The position numbers were made by a program, and so were the translations under genes. A stretch of 64,000 bases of DNA. It comes from Curtobacterium sp. L6-1. GTDB lineage: Bacteria > Actinomycetota > Actinomycetes > Actinomycetales > Microbacteriaceae. The stretch is from the NCBI RefSeq assembly GCF_018885305.1, contig NZ_CP076544.1:1860001-1924000 (forward strand), written 5' to 3'. The notes under the pieces were generated by a model. It made no database searches. It had not been told where the DNA came from and worked only from the letters and a program-made list of their open reading frames with translations. Position 1 is the stretch's first letter. The number at the start of each line of letters is the position of its first letter. This document shows positions 7,336-16,085 of this stretch, piece by piece.

Positions 7336-8134
7336 GCCAGGTCCCCGCCAGGACGGCCGCGGCGACGGCGACCACGCCGATCCCGACGAGCACGGCGAGC
7401 ATCGCCCACTCCGGGCCCGCGAACCGCACCGGCCGCGCCCACGTCCGCGGACCGGGGGCGCCGAACCCGCGCGACTCCATCGCGACCGCGAGCGTCGTCG
7501 CCCGTCGGAGGGCGACGACGAGCAGGCCGAACGCCATCGACACGCCACGGCGGAGGCGTCCGCGGTCGGCGACCCCTCGGGCGCGTCGGGCCATCGCGAG
7601 CTGCCGCCAGTCGTCGCCGAGGAGCGTCATCATCCGGATCGCCGCGAGGGCGCCGAGCACGAACCGGGCGGGCAACCGGAGCACCTGCGCGAGCCCGTCG
7701 GCGAGGTCCGTCACGTCCGTCCGGACGAACAGCACGATGCCCGGGATGCCGACCGCGAGCACGCGGAGCATCGTCGCGAGCGCCAGCTGCAACGACCCGT
7801 CCGTGACGTGCGCGAACAGGAAATCGAACCACACACGGCCGGACGCCTGCCCGTAGAGCGCGATGCTGAGACCCGTCAGCGGGACGGCGACCAGGACCGG
7901 CGAGGTCCGCAGCAGCAGGGTGCGGACCGGGATGCGGAGCAGCGGTAGCAGGGCGAGTTCGAGCAGCAGGGCCACGGTCGCGGACACGAGGTCCAGGCTG
8001 AGCACCAGGACGATGCCGAGCGCGATGACCCCGAGGAGCGCGGCGACCGGCTGGACGCCGTCGATGCCGCGGCGGGGTCGGACGGGAGGCTCGGCTCCGG
8101 CCCGACCGACCGCGTCCGTCGTCGGGGCGGTCAC
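7328..8134 (-). CDS. ykoC: ECF transporter transmembrane component EcfT (YkoC-like)
   Basis: A 268-residue membrane protein with about six hydrophobic segments. It carries the EcfT coupling motifs: MARRARGV near residue 187 and AMESRGFG near 225 match the two Ala-Arg-Gly type helices that dock on the ATPases. It is the energy-coupling scaffold of a group I ECF importer. Its GTG overlaps the ATPase stop (GTGA). The order S component, double ATPase, T component equals Bacillus YkoE-YkoD-YkoC, assigned to uptake of hydroxymethylpyrimidine or thiamine. Confidence 0.9.
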   Translation of the reverse strand: MTAPTTDAVGRAGAEPPVRPRRGIDGVQPVAALLGVIALGIVLVLSLDLVSATVALLLELALLPLLRIPVRTLLLRTSPVLVAVPLTGLSIALYGQASGRVWFDFLFAHVTDGSLQLALATMLRVLAVGIPGIVLFVRTDVTDLADGLAQVLRLPARFVLGALAAIRMMTLLGDDWRQLAMARRARGVADRGRLRRGVSMAFGLLVVALRRATTLAVAMESRGFGAPGPRTWARPVRFAGPEWAMLAVLVGIGVVAVAAAVLAGTWRA

Positions 8135-9864
8135 CGTGGCTCCCCCGCCGGCGCCGGCGCCGGTGCCGGCGTCGGAGCCGGAGCTGCGGCCGGCGTCGGA
8201 GTCGGGTCGGGCGTGGGGCGCTCGACGCGCGTGGCGCCGTCAACGGCGAGGACGACCTCGTCGGCGTCGAGCGCGCGGACGAGGTCCTGGTCGTGTGTGA
8301 TGACGACGAGCGCGGTGCCGTCGTCGGCGAGGGCGCCGAGTCGCTCGACGACGGCGCCCCACGTCGCGCGGTCCTGCCCGGAGGTCGGCTCGTCGAGCAC
8401 GAGGACGGGCGGCCGCGCGGCGATCACCGCGCCGATCGCCAGCCGGCGCTGCTCACCGCCGGAGAGCGTGAACGGGTTGGCGTCGGCGAGGTGGTCGAGG
8501 GCGAAGGCGTCGAGGACCTCGGTGACGCGTGCGGCGACGTCGTCCTCGGGGAACCCGAGTGCGGTCGGCCCGGCGGCGATCTCCTCGCGGACGGACCGGG
8601 CGATGAACTGGTGCTCCGGGTCCTGGAAGACGGTGCCGATGCGGGCCGCGAGCTCGCGACTCGACCAGCCGAGCGGGGCGGTGCCGAGCGCCCCGGCCAG
8701 CGTCGGTGTGGCCTCGAGGACCCCGCCGCCGGGACGGAGCAGTCCGGCCAGGGTGAGCCCCAGCGTGCTCTTGCCGACCCCGTTCGGTCCGGTGACCGCG
8801 AGGACGCGACCGCTCTGCACGTCGAGGTCGATGCCGTGGCCGACGGAACGGTGCCGGCCCCGAGAGGTCGCGAGACCCCGGGCGTGGAGCAGGGCCGTGT
8901 CGGGTGCACCCTCGGCGGCGGTCTGCTCGGGCGGACGGGAAGCGGGCTGACGGGGAGCGGTCGGGCCGGGAGCGGTCGGGCGATGGAGGGCGGGTCCGCT
9001 GCCAGCTGCTCCGCTGGGGGCGGGTCCGCTGCCGGCTGCTCCGCTGGGGGCGGGTCCGCTGTCGGCGGCTCCCCGGCGGGCGGTTCCCCGGCCGGGTGCC
9101 GCTCCGGGCAGCCAGACGCCGCCGCGGGCGAGGGCGTCCCCGTGCTGGGCGAGGACGTCGGTCGGCGTCCCGTCGGCGACGACGCCGCCCCCGGGCTCGA
9201 GGAGCACGAGACGGTCGACCAGGTCCAACCAGGTGCCGATGCGGTGCTCCACGACGAGGAGCGTCGCACCCGTGTCGTCGAGCAGTGCCCGGACGGCGTC
9301 GTGCACCTGGGACACGCCGTCGGGGTCGAGGTTCGCGCACGGTTCGTCGAGGACGAGCGCCCCCGGACGCATCGCCAGCACCCCGGCGAGGGCGAGCCGC
9401 TGCCGCTGGCCGCCCGACAGTCGGGAGGTGGAACGGTCGAGCGGCAGGTCGAGCCCGACCACGTCGAGCGCGTGCTGCACCCGCGGCCAGATCTCCGCTC
9501 GCGGGACGCCGGTGTTCTCGCACCCGAAGGCCACGTCGTCCCCGAGGCGTGACATGACGGTGTGCGCCTCGGGGTCCTGCATGACGAGGCCGACCCGGCC
9601 GCGGACGGTGCGCGGTTCGGCTTCGTCGACGAGGACCGTGCCCTCGACCGCCGCCGCGGTGTCGTCCGCGTCGTCCGGGTCGTCGGCGAGCACCCCGGCG
9701 GCGGCCCGCAGCAGGGTCGACTTGCCGGCGCCCGAGGGACCGACGACCGCGACCCGCTCCCCGGGGCCGACGACGAGGTCGACCCCGCGGACGGCCCAGG
9801 CGTGCCGCTCCGGGTAGCGCCAGCCCCAGCCGGAGAAGGCGATCCGTGCGGGGACGGTCGTCAC
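8131..9864 (-). CDS. ykoD: double ATP-binding protein of thiamine-precursor ECF transporter (YkoD-like)
   Basis: A 577-residue fusion of two ABC ATPases. Domain 1 has Walker A GPSGAGKST near residue 45, signature LSGGQRQRLALAG near 157 and Walker B VLDEPCANLD. Domain 2 has GPNGVGKST near 359, signature LSGGEQRRLAIGA and VLDEPTSGQD. The linker (residues about 255-325) holds 10-residue repeats of the GPAPSGAAGS type from a 30-bp DNA repeat. The GTG at 9864 overlaps the ykoE stop as GTGA; an upstream extension would lie in ykoE. It energises import with the EcfT and S components. Confidence 0.92.
   Translation of the reverse strand: MTTVPARIAFSGWGWRYPERHAWAVRGVDLVVGPGERVAVVGPSGAGKSTLLRAAAGVLADDPDDADDTAAAVEGTVLVDEAEPRTVRGRVGLVMQDPEAHTVMSRLGDDVAFGCENTGVPRAEIWPRVQHALDVVGLDLPLDRSTSRLSGGQRQRLALAGVLAMRPGALVLDEPCANLDPDGVSQVHDAVRALLDDTGATLLVVEHRIGTWLDLVDRLVLLEPGGGVVADGTPTDVLAQHGDALARGGVWLPGAAPGRGTARRGAADSGPAPSGAAGSGPAPSGAAGSGPALHRPTAPGPTAPRQPASRPPEQTAAEGAPDTALLHARGLATSRGRHRSVGHGIDLDVQSGRVLAVTGPNGVGKSTLGLTLAGLLRPGGGVLEATPTLAGALGTAPLGWSSRELAARIGTVFQDPEHQFIARSVREEIAAGPTALGFPEDDVAARVTEVLDAFALDHLADANPFTLSGGEQRRLAIGAVIAARPPVLVLDEPTSGQDRATWGAVVERLGALADDGTALVVITHDQDLVRALDADEVVLAVDGATRVERPTPDPTPTPAAAPAPTPAPAPAPAGEPR
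8991..9080. repeat. 30-bp tandem repeat in ykoD linker
   Basis: Two near-identical and one diverged 30-bp units (8991-9020, 9021-9050, 9051-9080) encode the decapeptide repeats between the two ATPase domains. Length variation here would stay in frame. Confidence 0.88.
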
Positions 9865-10508
9865 GCTGCGGAGGCTCGTGGCCGGCGCCCCTGCTCCCGT
9901 CCGGCCGCGAACGACGAGAGGACACCGGTGCGGGCGAGTGCGCGGACGAGCAGCCACGACCCGAGGCCGGAGATGACGACCCCCGAGACGATCGCGCAGA
10001 TGACGTAGACGACCTGGAAGGAGGCGGTCGCGCCGGCGTAGTACCGGAAGGCGTCGTTCAGGCCGAGTGCGAGCCCGGTGGCAGCGCCGGCGAGCATGAC
10101 GACCGGCAGACGCCAGACGCTGTACAGGAAGATCGCGAAGACGATCTCAGCGCCGATGCCCTGGACGAGCCCGGACAACAGAGTGCCCCAGCCCCACTGG
10201 GTGCCGAGCATGGCCTCGACCGACGCGGCGACGATCTCGCCGAACAGTGCGGCACCCGGCTTGCGGACGACGATCGCGACGAGCGGCCCGGCGAGCAGCC
10301 AGACCCCGCCGACCAGGGCCTGCGACCCGGGCAGGACGAGACCGAGCCCCGCGCCGATCGGCTCGTAGGCGAAGTCCCAGAGCTTGAAGACGACGCCGAC
10401 CGCGACGGCGAGGACCGCGGCGACGACGATGTCGACGACGCGCCAGCGCAGTGAGCGCTTGGCGGTGGGCCGTCCGGTGGGCGTGACGATGGGTGTGCCA
10501 GTGGACAT
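9861..10508 (-). CDS. ykoE: ECF substrate-binding component, YkoE family
   Basis: A 215-residue membrane protein with five to six hydrophobic segments matching the YkoE family of thiamine-related S components: VVAAVLAVAVGVVFKLWDF near residue 24, GGVWLLAGPL near 67 and LGTQWGWGTLLSGLVQG near 101. It selects the substrate, probably hydroxymethylpyrimidine or thiamine. The ATG at 10508 is preceded by GGAGGAG inside the 3' end of the TPP riboswitch, supporting both start and regulation; a further upstream start would fall in the riboswitch. First gene of the ykoE-ykoD-ykoC-kinase operon. Confidence 0.92.
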   Translation of the reverse strand: MSTGTPIVTPTGRPTAKRSLRWRVVDIVVAAVLAVAVGVVFKLWDFAYEPIGAGLGLVLPGSQALVGGVWLLAGPLVAIVVRKPGAALFGEIVAASVEAMLGTQWGWGTLLSGLVQGIGAEIVFAIFLYSVWRLPVVMLAGAATGLALGLNDAFRYYAGATASFQVVYVICAIVSGVVISGLGSWLLVRALARTGVLSSFAAGREQGRRPRASAA

Positions 10509-10516
10509 CGCGATGA

Positions 10517-10605
10517 CTCCTCCCTGCGCCGGCATGATCCGGATCAGGTTCGACGGTCGGAGCGCGGTTCGCTCCCTCTCAGCCCGCTCTGGCGGACTCC
10601 CGTGT
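10517..10605 (-). ncRNA. TPP riboswitch (THI box)
   Basis: On the minus strand the conserved blocks appear in order: GGGCTGAGAGG, then GAACCTGATCCGG directly followed by ATCATGCCGGCGCAGGGAGG. These match the THI-box consensus (CTGAGA; ACCTGAT; GGATNATGCC; GCGNAGGGA). The ribosome binding site of ykoE lies at its 3' edge, suggesting control of translation initiation by TPP. Confidence 0.96.
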
Positions 10606-10615
10606 GTGTCCCAGC

Positions 10616-10621
10616 AGTGTA
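10616..10621 (-). promoter_or_regulatory. ykoE -10 element
   Basis: TACACT on the minus strand lies about 11 nt upstream of the riboswitch. At 17 bp spacing the -35 position falls on the edge of the palindrome at 10641-10656. Confidence 0.55.
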
Positions 10622-10640
10622 CCCACCGGACCGTAGGCGC

Positions 10641-10656
10641 GTGGTCACGTGACCAC
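10641..10656. promoter_or_regulatory. 16-bp perfect palindrome upstream of ykoE
   Basis: GTGGTCACGTGACCAC is fully self-complementary and overlaps the expected -35 region of the ykoE promoter. It also lies just after the gerW-like stop, so it may be a protein operator or part of a terminator. Confidence 0.5.
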
Positions 10657-10679
10657 GGGCCTCCGTCCCGGTCAGGCGG

Positions 10680-11009
10680 TCACTTCTTGAGCGCGCGCAC
10701 CAGCTTGACGAGCACCTTGCCGCCGACCCAGATGACCGGGATGCTGACGGTGAGGAGCGCGATGAGGTTCGGCTCGAACGCGAGGTCCTGCCCCGGGCGG
10801 CGGACGTACGCGCCGACCGGCAGCGAGACGGCACCGCCGCCACCGCCGCCCGCGCCGTCCTCGTCGGCGTCGGAGCCGCCGCCGAAGCCGTACCAGTTGA
10901 CGGACACGGGGATCAGGGTGCTGTCCCCGACGTCCACCGGGTCGCCGTAGTTCGAGGCGACGCCGACGGGCCGCACCTTGTCTGCGATCTGCGTGACGAT
11001 GTTGGTCAT
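10680..11009 (-). CDS. GerW/YtfJ-family protein
   Basis: A 109-residue protein with the GerW (spore YtfJ) layout: VGVASNYGDPVDVGDSTLIP in the first third, VNWYGFGGGSD, a glycine run, LPVGAYVRR and a C-terminal hydrophobic helix (LIALLTVSIPVIWVGGKVLV). In Bacillus the family is linked to spores; in non-sporulating actinobacteria its function is unknown. TAGCGT ends exactly 7 nt before the ATG at 11009, so the mRNA is probably leaderless; a longer reading would add 45 residues of unlikely composition. It is divergent from glgX. Confidence 0.85.
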   Translation of the reverse strand: MTNIVTQIADKVRPVGVASNYGDPVDVGDSTLIPVSVNWYGFGGGSDADEDGAGGGGGGAVSLPVGAYVRRPGQDLAFEPNLIALLTVSIPVIWVGGKVLVKLVRALKK

Positions 11010-11016
11010 GGCGGCG

Positions 11017-11022
11017 ACGCTA
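11017..11022 (-). promoter_or_regulatory. gerW-like gene -10, leaderless spacing
   Basis: TAGCGT on the minus strand, 7 nt from the ATG. Confidence 0.6.
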
Positions 11023-11060
11023 CTCCGCGCGGACTGGCCGTCGGGCCGCTCGTGACGATC

Positions 11061-11158
11061 TGTGGAGAAGGGCCGACCCGTCGCGCCCGTGGTCCGCCCT
11101 GTGGAGGAACGGTCCCGCCTCCGTCGCGTCCGCCTGTGGAGCACGCGCTCCCTCCACA
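11061..11158. repeat. four TGTGGAG motifs in gerW-glgX gap
   Basis: TGTGGAG occurs at 11061, 11100 and 11135, and inverted as CTCCACA at 11152. The first reads TGTGGAGAA, one base from a DnaA box complement. The last two form a small inverted repeat. Confidence 0.5.
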
Positions 11159-11197
11159 GGGCGCGCCAGCGGCGCGGACATCACAGGGGTCCGCCGA

Positions 11198-11203
11198 TAC
11201 GTT
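11198..11203 (+). promoter_or_regulatory. glgX operon -10 element
   Basis: TACGTT lies 29 nt before the TTG start, leaving a short leader that contains GGAGG at 11223-11227. Confidence 0.5.
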
Positions 11204-11232
11204 GGCCCAGTTCACCCCTTCTGGAGGCACGT

Positions 11233-13575
11233 TTGCACACCTGGCCCGGCAACCCCTACCCGCTCGGCGCGACCTACGACGGCAGCGGCACCAACTTCGC
11301 CGTGTTCAGCGAGGTCGCCGAAGGGGTCGAGCTCTGCCTGTTCGACGCCGACGGCACCGAGGAGCGCGTCCGCCTCGTCGAGGTCGACGCGCACGTCTGG
11401 CACGCGTACCTGCCGACCGTCGGCCCGGGGCAGGAGTACGGGTTCCGCGTGCACGCGCCGTACGACCCGGCCAACGGGCTGCGCTCGAACCCCGCCAAGC
11501 TGCTGCTCGACCCGTACGCCAAGGCGACCAGCGGTGACATCGACTGGGACCAGTCCCTGTTCTCGTACACGTTCGGCGACCCGGACTCGACCAACGACGA
11601 GGACTCCGCGTCCCACATGGTCAAGGGCGTCGTGATCAACCCGTTCTTCGACTGGCAGGGCGACCGGGCTCCCCGCATCCCCTACGGCGAGACCGTCATC
11701 TACGAAGCCCACGTGAAGGGCCTCACCGAGACGCACCCCGACGTGCCCGAGGAGCAGCGCGGCACCTACGCCGGCGTCGCGCACCCGGCCGTCATCGAGC
11801 ACCTGAAGCGACTCGGCGTGACCACGCTCGAGCTCATGCCGGTGCACCAGTTCGTGAACGACTCGACCCTGCAGGACAAGGGGCTGTCGAACTACTGGGG
11901 CTACAACACGATCGGCTTCTTCGCGCCGCACGCGCACTACTCGTCGTCCGGCGACGGCGGGCAGCAGGTGCAGGAGTTCAAGACGATGGTGCGGGAGCTG
12001 CACCGGGCCGGCATCGAGGTCGTCATCGACGTGGTCTACAACCACACCGCGGAGGGCAACCACCTCGGCCCGACGCTGTCGTTCCGCGGCATCGACAACG
12101 CCGCCTACTACCGCCTGATGGACGACGACAAGCGGTACTACATGGACGTCACGGGCACCGGGAACTCGCTCAACGTCGGCCACCCGCACTCGCTGCAGCT
12201 CATCATGGACTCGCTCCGCTACTGGGTGACCGAGATGCACGTCGACGGCTTCCGCTTCGACCTCGCCGCCGCCCTGGCCCGCGAGTTCTACGAGGTCGAC
12301 CGTCTGTCGGCGTTCTTCGAACTCGTGCAACAGGACCCGATCGTGTCGCAGGTGAAGCTCATCGCCGAGCCGTGGGACGTCGGCCCCGGCGGGTACCAGG
12401 TCGGCAACTTCCCCCCGCAGTGGTCGGAGTGGAACGGCAAGTACCGCGACACCGTGCGCGACTTCTGGCGGGGCGAGCCCTCGACCCTCGGCGAGTTCGC
12501 CTCACGCATCTCCGGGTCGGCCGACCTCTACGAGCACGACGGCCGCACGCCCAAGGCGAGCATCAACTTCATCACCGCCCACGACGGCTTCACGCTCCAC
12601 GACCTCGTCGCCTACAACGAGAAGCACAACGACGCCAACGGCGAGGACAACAACGACGGCGAGAGCCACAATCGCTCGTGGAACTCCGGCGTCGAGGGCC
12701 CGACGGACGACCCCGAGGTCACCGCGCTCCGGCTGCAGCGTCGACGGAACTTCCTTGCCACGCTGCTGCTCAGCCAGGGCGTGCCGATGATCGCGCACGG
12801 TGACGAGCTCGGCCGCACGCAGCAGGGCAACAACAACGTCTACGCGCAGGACTCCGAGCTCAGCTGGATCGACTGGGCCACCGCCGACGACGAGCTCATC
12901 CAGTTCACCGCCGACGTCGTCAAGCTCCGCCACGACCACCCGACCTTCCGCCGGACCCGGTACTTCAACGGTCGTCCGGTCCGCCGTGGCGAGGGCGAAC
13001 CGCTGCCCGACGTCGTGTGGCTGACCCCCGCGGGTGACGCCATGCAGCCCGAGGAGTGGGACTCCGGGTTCGGCAAGAGCGTCGGCATGTACCTGAACGG
13101 CGAGGGCATCCGCGGCCGTGACGCCCGTGGGGAGCGCGTCACCGACGTGGCCTTCCTGACGTACTTCAACGCGCACGACGGCGTCGTCACCTTCACGCTG
13201 CCGCCCGAGGAGTACTCCCCGGGTTGGACGGTGCGCATCGACACCGCCGAGCCCGGCGCTCGCGAAGAGGTGCTCGAGGCCGGTGAGCCGCTCGACGTGC
13301 CCGCGCGGTCGATGATCGTCCTGCGCGCCGAGCCGGAGCACGAGATCCAGCGGACGCCGGTCGACACGGCGCAGCAGGGCGAGCCCGAGCACCCGGCGGC
13401 GACCCCCGCCAACCCGGCCGCCTCCGCGGCGCCGAGCGCTGCCGGGACGGCCGGTGCCGCCGGCGTCCCGGCAGCCGCCTCCTCCGCCTCCGCGGCTGAG
13501 CCCACGACCGACGCTGCACCCGTCAGCGACGCACCCGACCCCACCGAGACCGACACCCCTGGGAGTGCCGCATGA
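11233..13575 (+). CDS. glgX: glycogen debranching enzyme GlgX
   Basis: A 780-residue GH13 isoamylase-type enzyme that removes alpha-1,6 branches from phosphorylase-trimmed glycogen. An N-terminal CBM48 module (WPGNPYPLGATYDGSGTNFAV) precedes the barrel. GH13 regions are DVVYNHTAEG, GFRFDLAAAL with the nucleophile Asp, LIAEPWDVGPGG with the acid Glu, and NFITAHDGFTL. The TTG at 11233 has GGAGG 5 nt upstream and yields the family N-terminus; no in-frame ATG fits better. The last 70 residues are an Ala/Pro/Thr tail beyond the usual 700 or so. It overlaps treY as ATGA. Confidence 0.95.
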   Translation: MHTWPGNPYPLGATYDGSGTNFAVFSEVAEGVELCLFDADGTEERVRLVEVDAHVWHAYLPTVGPGQEYGFRVHAPYDPANGLRSNPAKLLLDPYAKATSGDIDWDQSLFSYTFGDPDSTNDEDSASHMVKGVVINPFFDWQGDRAPRIPYGETVIYEAHVKGLTETHPDVPEEQRGTYAGVAHPAVIEHLKRLGVTTLELMPVHQFVNDSTLQDKGLSNYWGYNTIGFFAPHAHYSSSGDGGQQVQEFKTMVRELHRAGIEVVIDVVYNHTAEGNHLGPTLSFRGIDNAAYYRLMDDDKRYYMDVTGTGNSLNVGHPHSLQLIMDSLRYWVTEMHVDGFRFDLAAALAREFYEVDRLSAFFELVQQDPIVSQVKLIAEPWDVGPGGYQVGNFPPQWSEWNGKYRDTVRDFWRGEPSTLGEFASRISGSADLYEHDGRTPKASINFITAHDGFTLHDLVAYNEKHNDANGEDNNDGESHNRSWNSGVEGPTDDPEVTALRLQRRRNFLATLLLSQGVPMIAHGDELGRTQQGNNNVYAQDSELSWIDWATADDELIQFTADVVKLRHDHPTFRRTRYFNGRPVRRGEGEPLPDVVWLTPAGDAMQPEEWDSGFGKSVGMYLNGEGIRGRDARGERVTDVAFLTYFNAHDGVVTFTLPPEEYSPGWTVRIDTAEPGAREEVLEAGEPLDVPARSMIVLRAEPEHEIQRTPVDTAQQGEPEHPAATPANPAASAAPSAAGTAGAAGVPAAASSASAAEPTTDAAPVSDAPDPTETDTPGSAA

Positions 13576-16085
13576 CCCGCCGCCACCCGACCTCGACCTA
13601 CCGTCTGCAGGTCACGGCCGACTTCGACCTCAGCGCCGCCCGTGACGTCGTGGACTACGTCCGCGACCTCGGCGCCGACTGGATCTACCTCTCCCCCGTC
13701 CTCCAGGCCGAGCCCGGCTCCGGACACGGGTACGACGTCGTCGACCACACGCACGTCGACACCGAGCGGGGTGGGGACGACGCACTCCGTGCCCTCGCCG
13801 ACGCCGCGCACGCGGTCGGGCTCGGCGTCCTGGTCGACGTCGTGCCGAACCACGTCGGCGTCGCCACGCCCGCCGTGAACCCGTGGTGGTGGTCGCTGCT
13901 CGAGCACGGGCAGGAGTCCCCCGTCGCGTGGGCCTTCGACGTCGACTGGGCAGCGGGCGACGGACGCATCCGCGTCCCGGTCCTCGACGACCGGCTGCTC
14001 GAGGGCGTCACGCTCGACCGCGGAACCGGCGACGGCTCGGCCGACGGTCCGCGCCTGCTCGTGGGTGAGACCGCCTACCCGACCGCTCCCGGCACCGTCC
14101 AGGACGGCGACGACGTCGAGGCCGTGCACGCACGCCAGCACTACGAGTTCGTGCACTGGAAGCGCGCCGACTCCGAGCTGAACTACCGCCGCTTCTTCGC
14201 GGTGAACACCCTCGCGGCCATCCGCGTCGAGGAGCCCGAGGTCTTCGCGGCCTCCCACGGCGTCATCGGCTCGTGGTTCCGCGACGGCCTGGTCGACGGG
14301 CTGCGGATCGACCACCCGGACGGGCTGTACGACCCGGCCGGGTACCTGGACGACCTCGCCGACCTGACCGGTGGCGCCTACACGCTCGTCGAGAAGATCC
14401 TCGAGCCCGGCGAGCTCCTGCCCGCGTCGTGGCCCGTCGACGGCACGACCGGGTACGACGCGCTCGGCTTCGTCGACCGGGTGTTCGTCGACCCCGCGGG
14501 CGAGGCACCGCTAGCCGCCCTCGAGGACCGGCTGCGCGGCGCACACGTGGCGTGGCAGGACCTGACCCGCGGTACGCGCCGTGGCATCGCCGACGGCATC
14601 CTGAACAGCGAGGTCCGGCGCCTGGCCCGTCTGCTCGTCACCGATCCGAGCGTGCAGGGTGTGGGCGAGCCCCTCGCCGAGGAGCGCATCGTCGACGCGG
14701 TCGCCGAGGTCGTCGCGAGCTTCGAGGTCTACCGCACGTACCTGCCCGAGGGCATCCACCACCTCATCGAGGCGCTCGAGGTCGCGGCGGAGTCCCGTCC
14801 GGACCTCGCCGACGTGGTCGACCGCATCGCCCCGGCGCTCTGCGACCCGGACAACGCCGCCGCGGTCCGACTGCAGCAGACCAGCGGGATGGTGATGGCG
14901 AAGGGTGTCGAGGACACGGCCTTCTACCGCACCTCGCGGCTCTCGTCCCTCAGCGAGGTCGGCGGCGACCCGAGCGTCTTCGCCGCGACCACCGCGGAGT
15001 TCCACGCCGCACAGGTCGAGCGCCTGGCGAGCTGGCCGTCCGCCATGACGACCCTGACCACGCACGACACCAAGCGCAGCGAGGACACCCGGGCGCGGAT
15101 CGCCGTGCTGGCGGAGCTCGGTGGCGAGTGGACCGAGGTCTTCGACCGGCTGAACGGTCTCGCGCCGCTCGAGGACGGCGTCTTCGCGAACCTGCTCTGG
15201 CAGGCGATCGTCGGCGCCCGACCGGCATCCCGCGAGCGGCTGCACGCGTACGCCGAGAAGGCCTCGCGCGAAGCCGGTGACAGCACGACCTGGACCGAAC
15301 CGGACGAGGCCTTCGAGCGCCAGATGCACGCGCTCGTCGACGCCGCGTTCGACGACCCGGACGTCGTCGCCGTCCTCGACGCCCTCGACGAGCGCATCAC
15401 CGCCGCCGGATGGTCGAACGGCCTCGGCGCGAAGATCCTGCAGCTCACCGCCCCCGGCGTCCCCGACGTCTACCAGGGCACCGAGGCGTGGGACCGCTCG
15501 CTCGTCGACCCGGACAACCGCCGACCGGTGGACTACGCCGAGCGCCGCCGCGTGCTCGCCGGCCTCGACGGTGCGGACGACGACGGGCCCGACGCGCTCC
15601 CCGCGATCGACCTCGACGCCGCCGCCAAGACGCTCGTCACCAGCCGGTCGCTCCGCCTCCGCCGTGACCGCCCGGAGCTCTTCACCCGGTACGTGCCGCT
15701 CGACGCGACCGGCCCGGCAGCCGACCACGTCGTCGCGTTCGACCGCGGTGGCGCCGTCACGGTGGCCACGCGCCTGCCCCTCGGCCTCGCGGCCGTGGGC
15801 GGCTGGGCGGACACGCTCCTGCACGTCGTCCCGGTGGAGCGGGTCGACCTGCTGACCGGTCGCCGCTTCCCTGCCGACCGCGACCTGCTGCTCGACGAGG
15901 TGCTCGCCGACTACCCGGTCGCGCTCCTCGTCCCGGCCGACGTCGTCGACGGAGCCGGGCACGACGCCGCGAGCACCGGCACCACCAGCACCAGCACGAG
16001 CACCAGCACCAGCACCAGCACCAGCACCGATGACACCGAGACCGACGCCCAGGCAGAGGTCGAGATCCTGGAGGGTCACGCATGA
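13572..16085 (+). CDS. treY: malto-oligosyltrehalose synthase TreY
   Basis: An 837-residue GH13 enzyme that isomerises the reducing-end alpha-1,4 bond of malto-oligosaccharides to the alpha,alpha-1,1 bond of trehalose. Motifs are STYRLQ at the N-terminus, [11 protein letters not shown] near residue 87, [18 protein letters not shown] near 240, VEKILEPGE near 273 and [16 protein letters not shown] near 495. The C-terminus carries a Ser-Thr repeat from a hexanucleotide array, followed by an acidic end. It is coupled by ATGA overlaps to glgX upstream and treZ downstream; the order debranch, isomerise, hydrolyse is complete. Confidence 0.97.
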   Translation: MTRRHPTSTYRLQVTADFDLSAARDVVDYVRDLGADWIYLSPVLQAEPGSGHGYDVVDHTHVDTERGGDDALRALADAAHAVGLGVLVDVVPNHVGVATPAVNPWWWSLLEHGQESPVAWAFDVDWAAGDGRIRVPVLDDRLLEGVTLDRGTGDGSADGPRLLVGETAYPTAPGTVQDGDDVEAVHARQHYEFVHWKRADSELNYRRFFAVNTLAAIRVEEPEVFAASHGVIGSWFRDGLVDGLRIDHPDGLYDPAGYLDDLADLTGGAYTLVEKILEPGELLPASWPVDGTTGYDALGFVDRVFVDPAGEAPLAALEDRLRGAHVAWQDLTRGTRRGIADGILNSEVRRLARLLVTDPSVQGVGEPLAEERIVDAVAEVVASFEVYRTYLPEGIHHLIEALEVAAESRPDLADVVDRIAPALCDPDNAAAVRLQQTSGMVMAKGVEDTAFYRTSRLSSLSEVGGDPSVFAATTAEFHAAQVERLASWPSAMTTLTTHDTKRSEDTRARIAVLAELGGEWTEVFDRLNGLAPLEDGVFANLLWQAIVGARPASRERLHAYAEKASREAGDSTTWTEPDEAFERQMHALVDAAFDDPDVVAVLDALDERITAAGWSNGLGAKILQLTAPGVPDVYQGTEAWDRSLVDPDNRRPVDYAERRRVLAGLDGADDDGPDALPAIDLDAAAKTLVTSRSLRLRRDRPELFTRYVPLDATGPAADHVVAFDRGGAVTVATRLPLGLAAVGGWADTLLHVVPVERVDLLTGRRFPADRDLLLDEVLADYPVALLVPADVVDGAGHDAASTGTTSTSTSTSTSTSTSTDDTETDAQAEVEILEGHA
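15970..16028 (+). repeat. AGCACC hexanucleotide repeat in treY tail
   Basis: About nine AGCACC-type units encode a Ser-Thr run close to the treY stop and the treZ start. Confidence 0.88.

Noticed and set aside
11061..11158. Replication origin
   Set aside because: TGTGGAG motifs are not full DnaA boxes, there is no AT-rich region, and dnaA or dnaN are not nearby.
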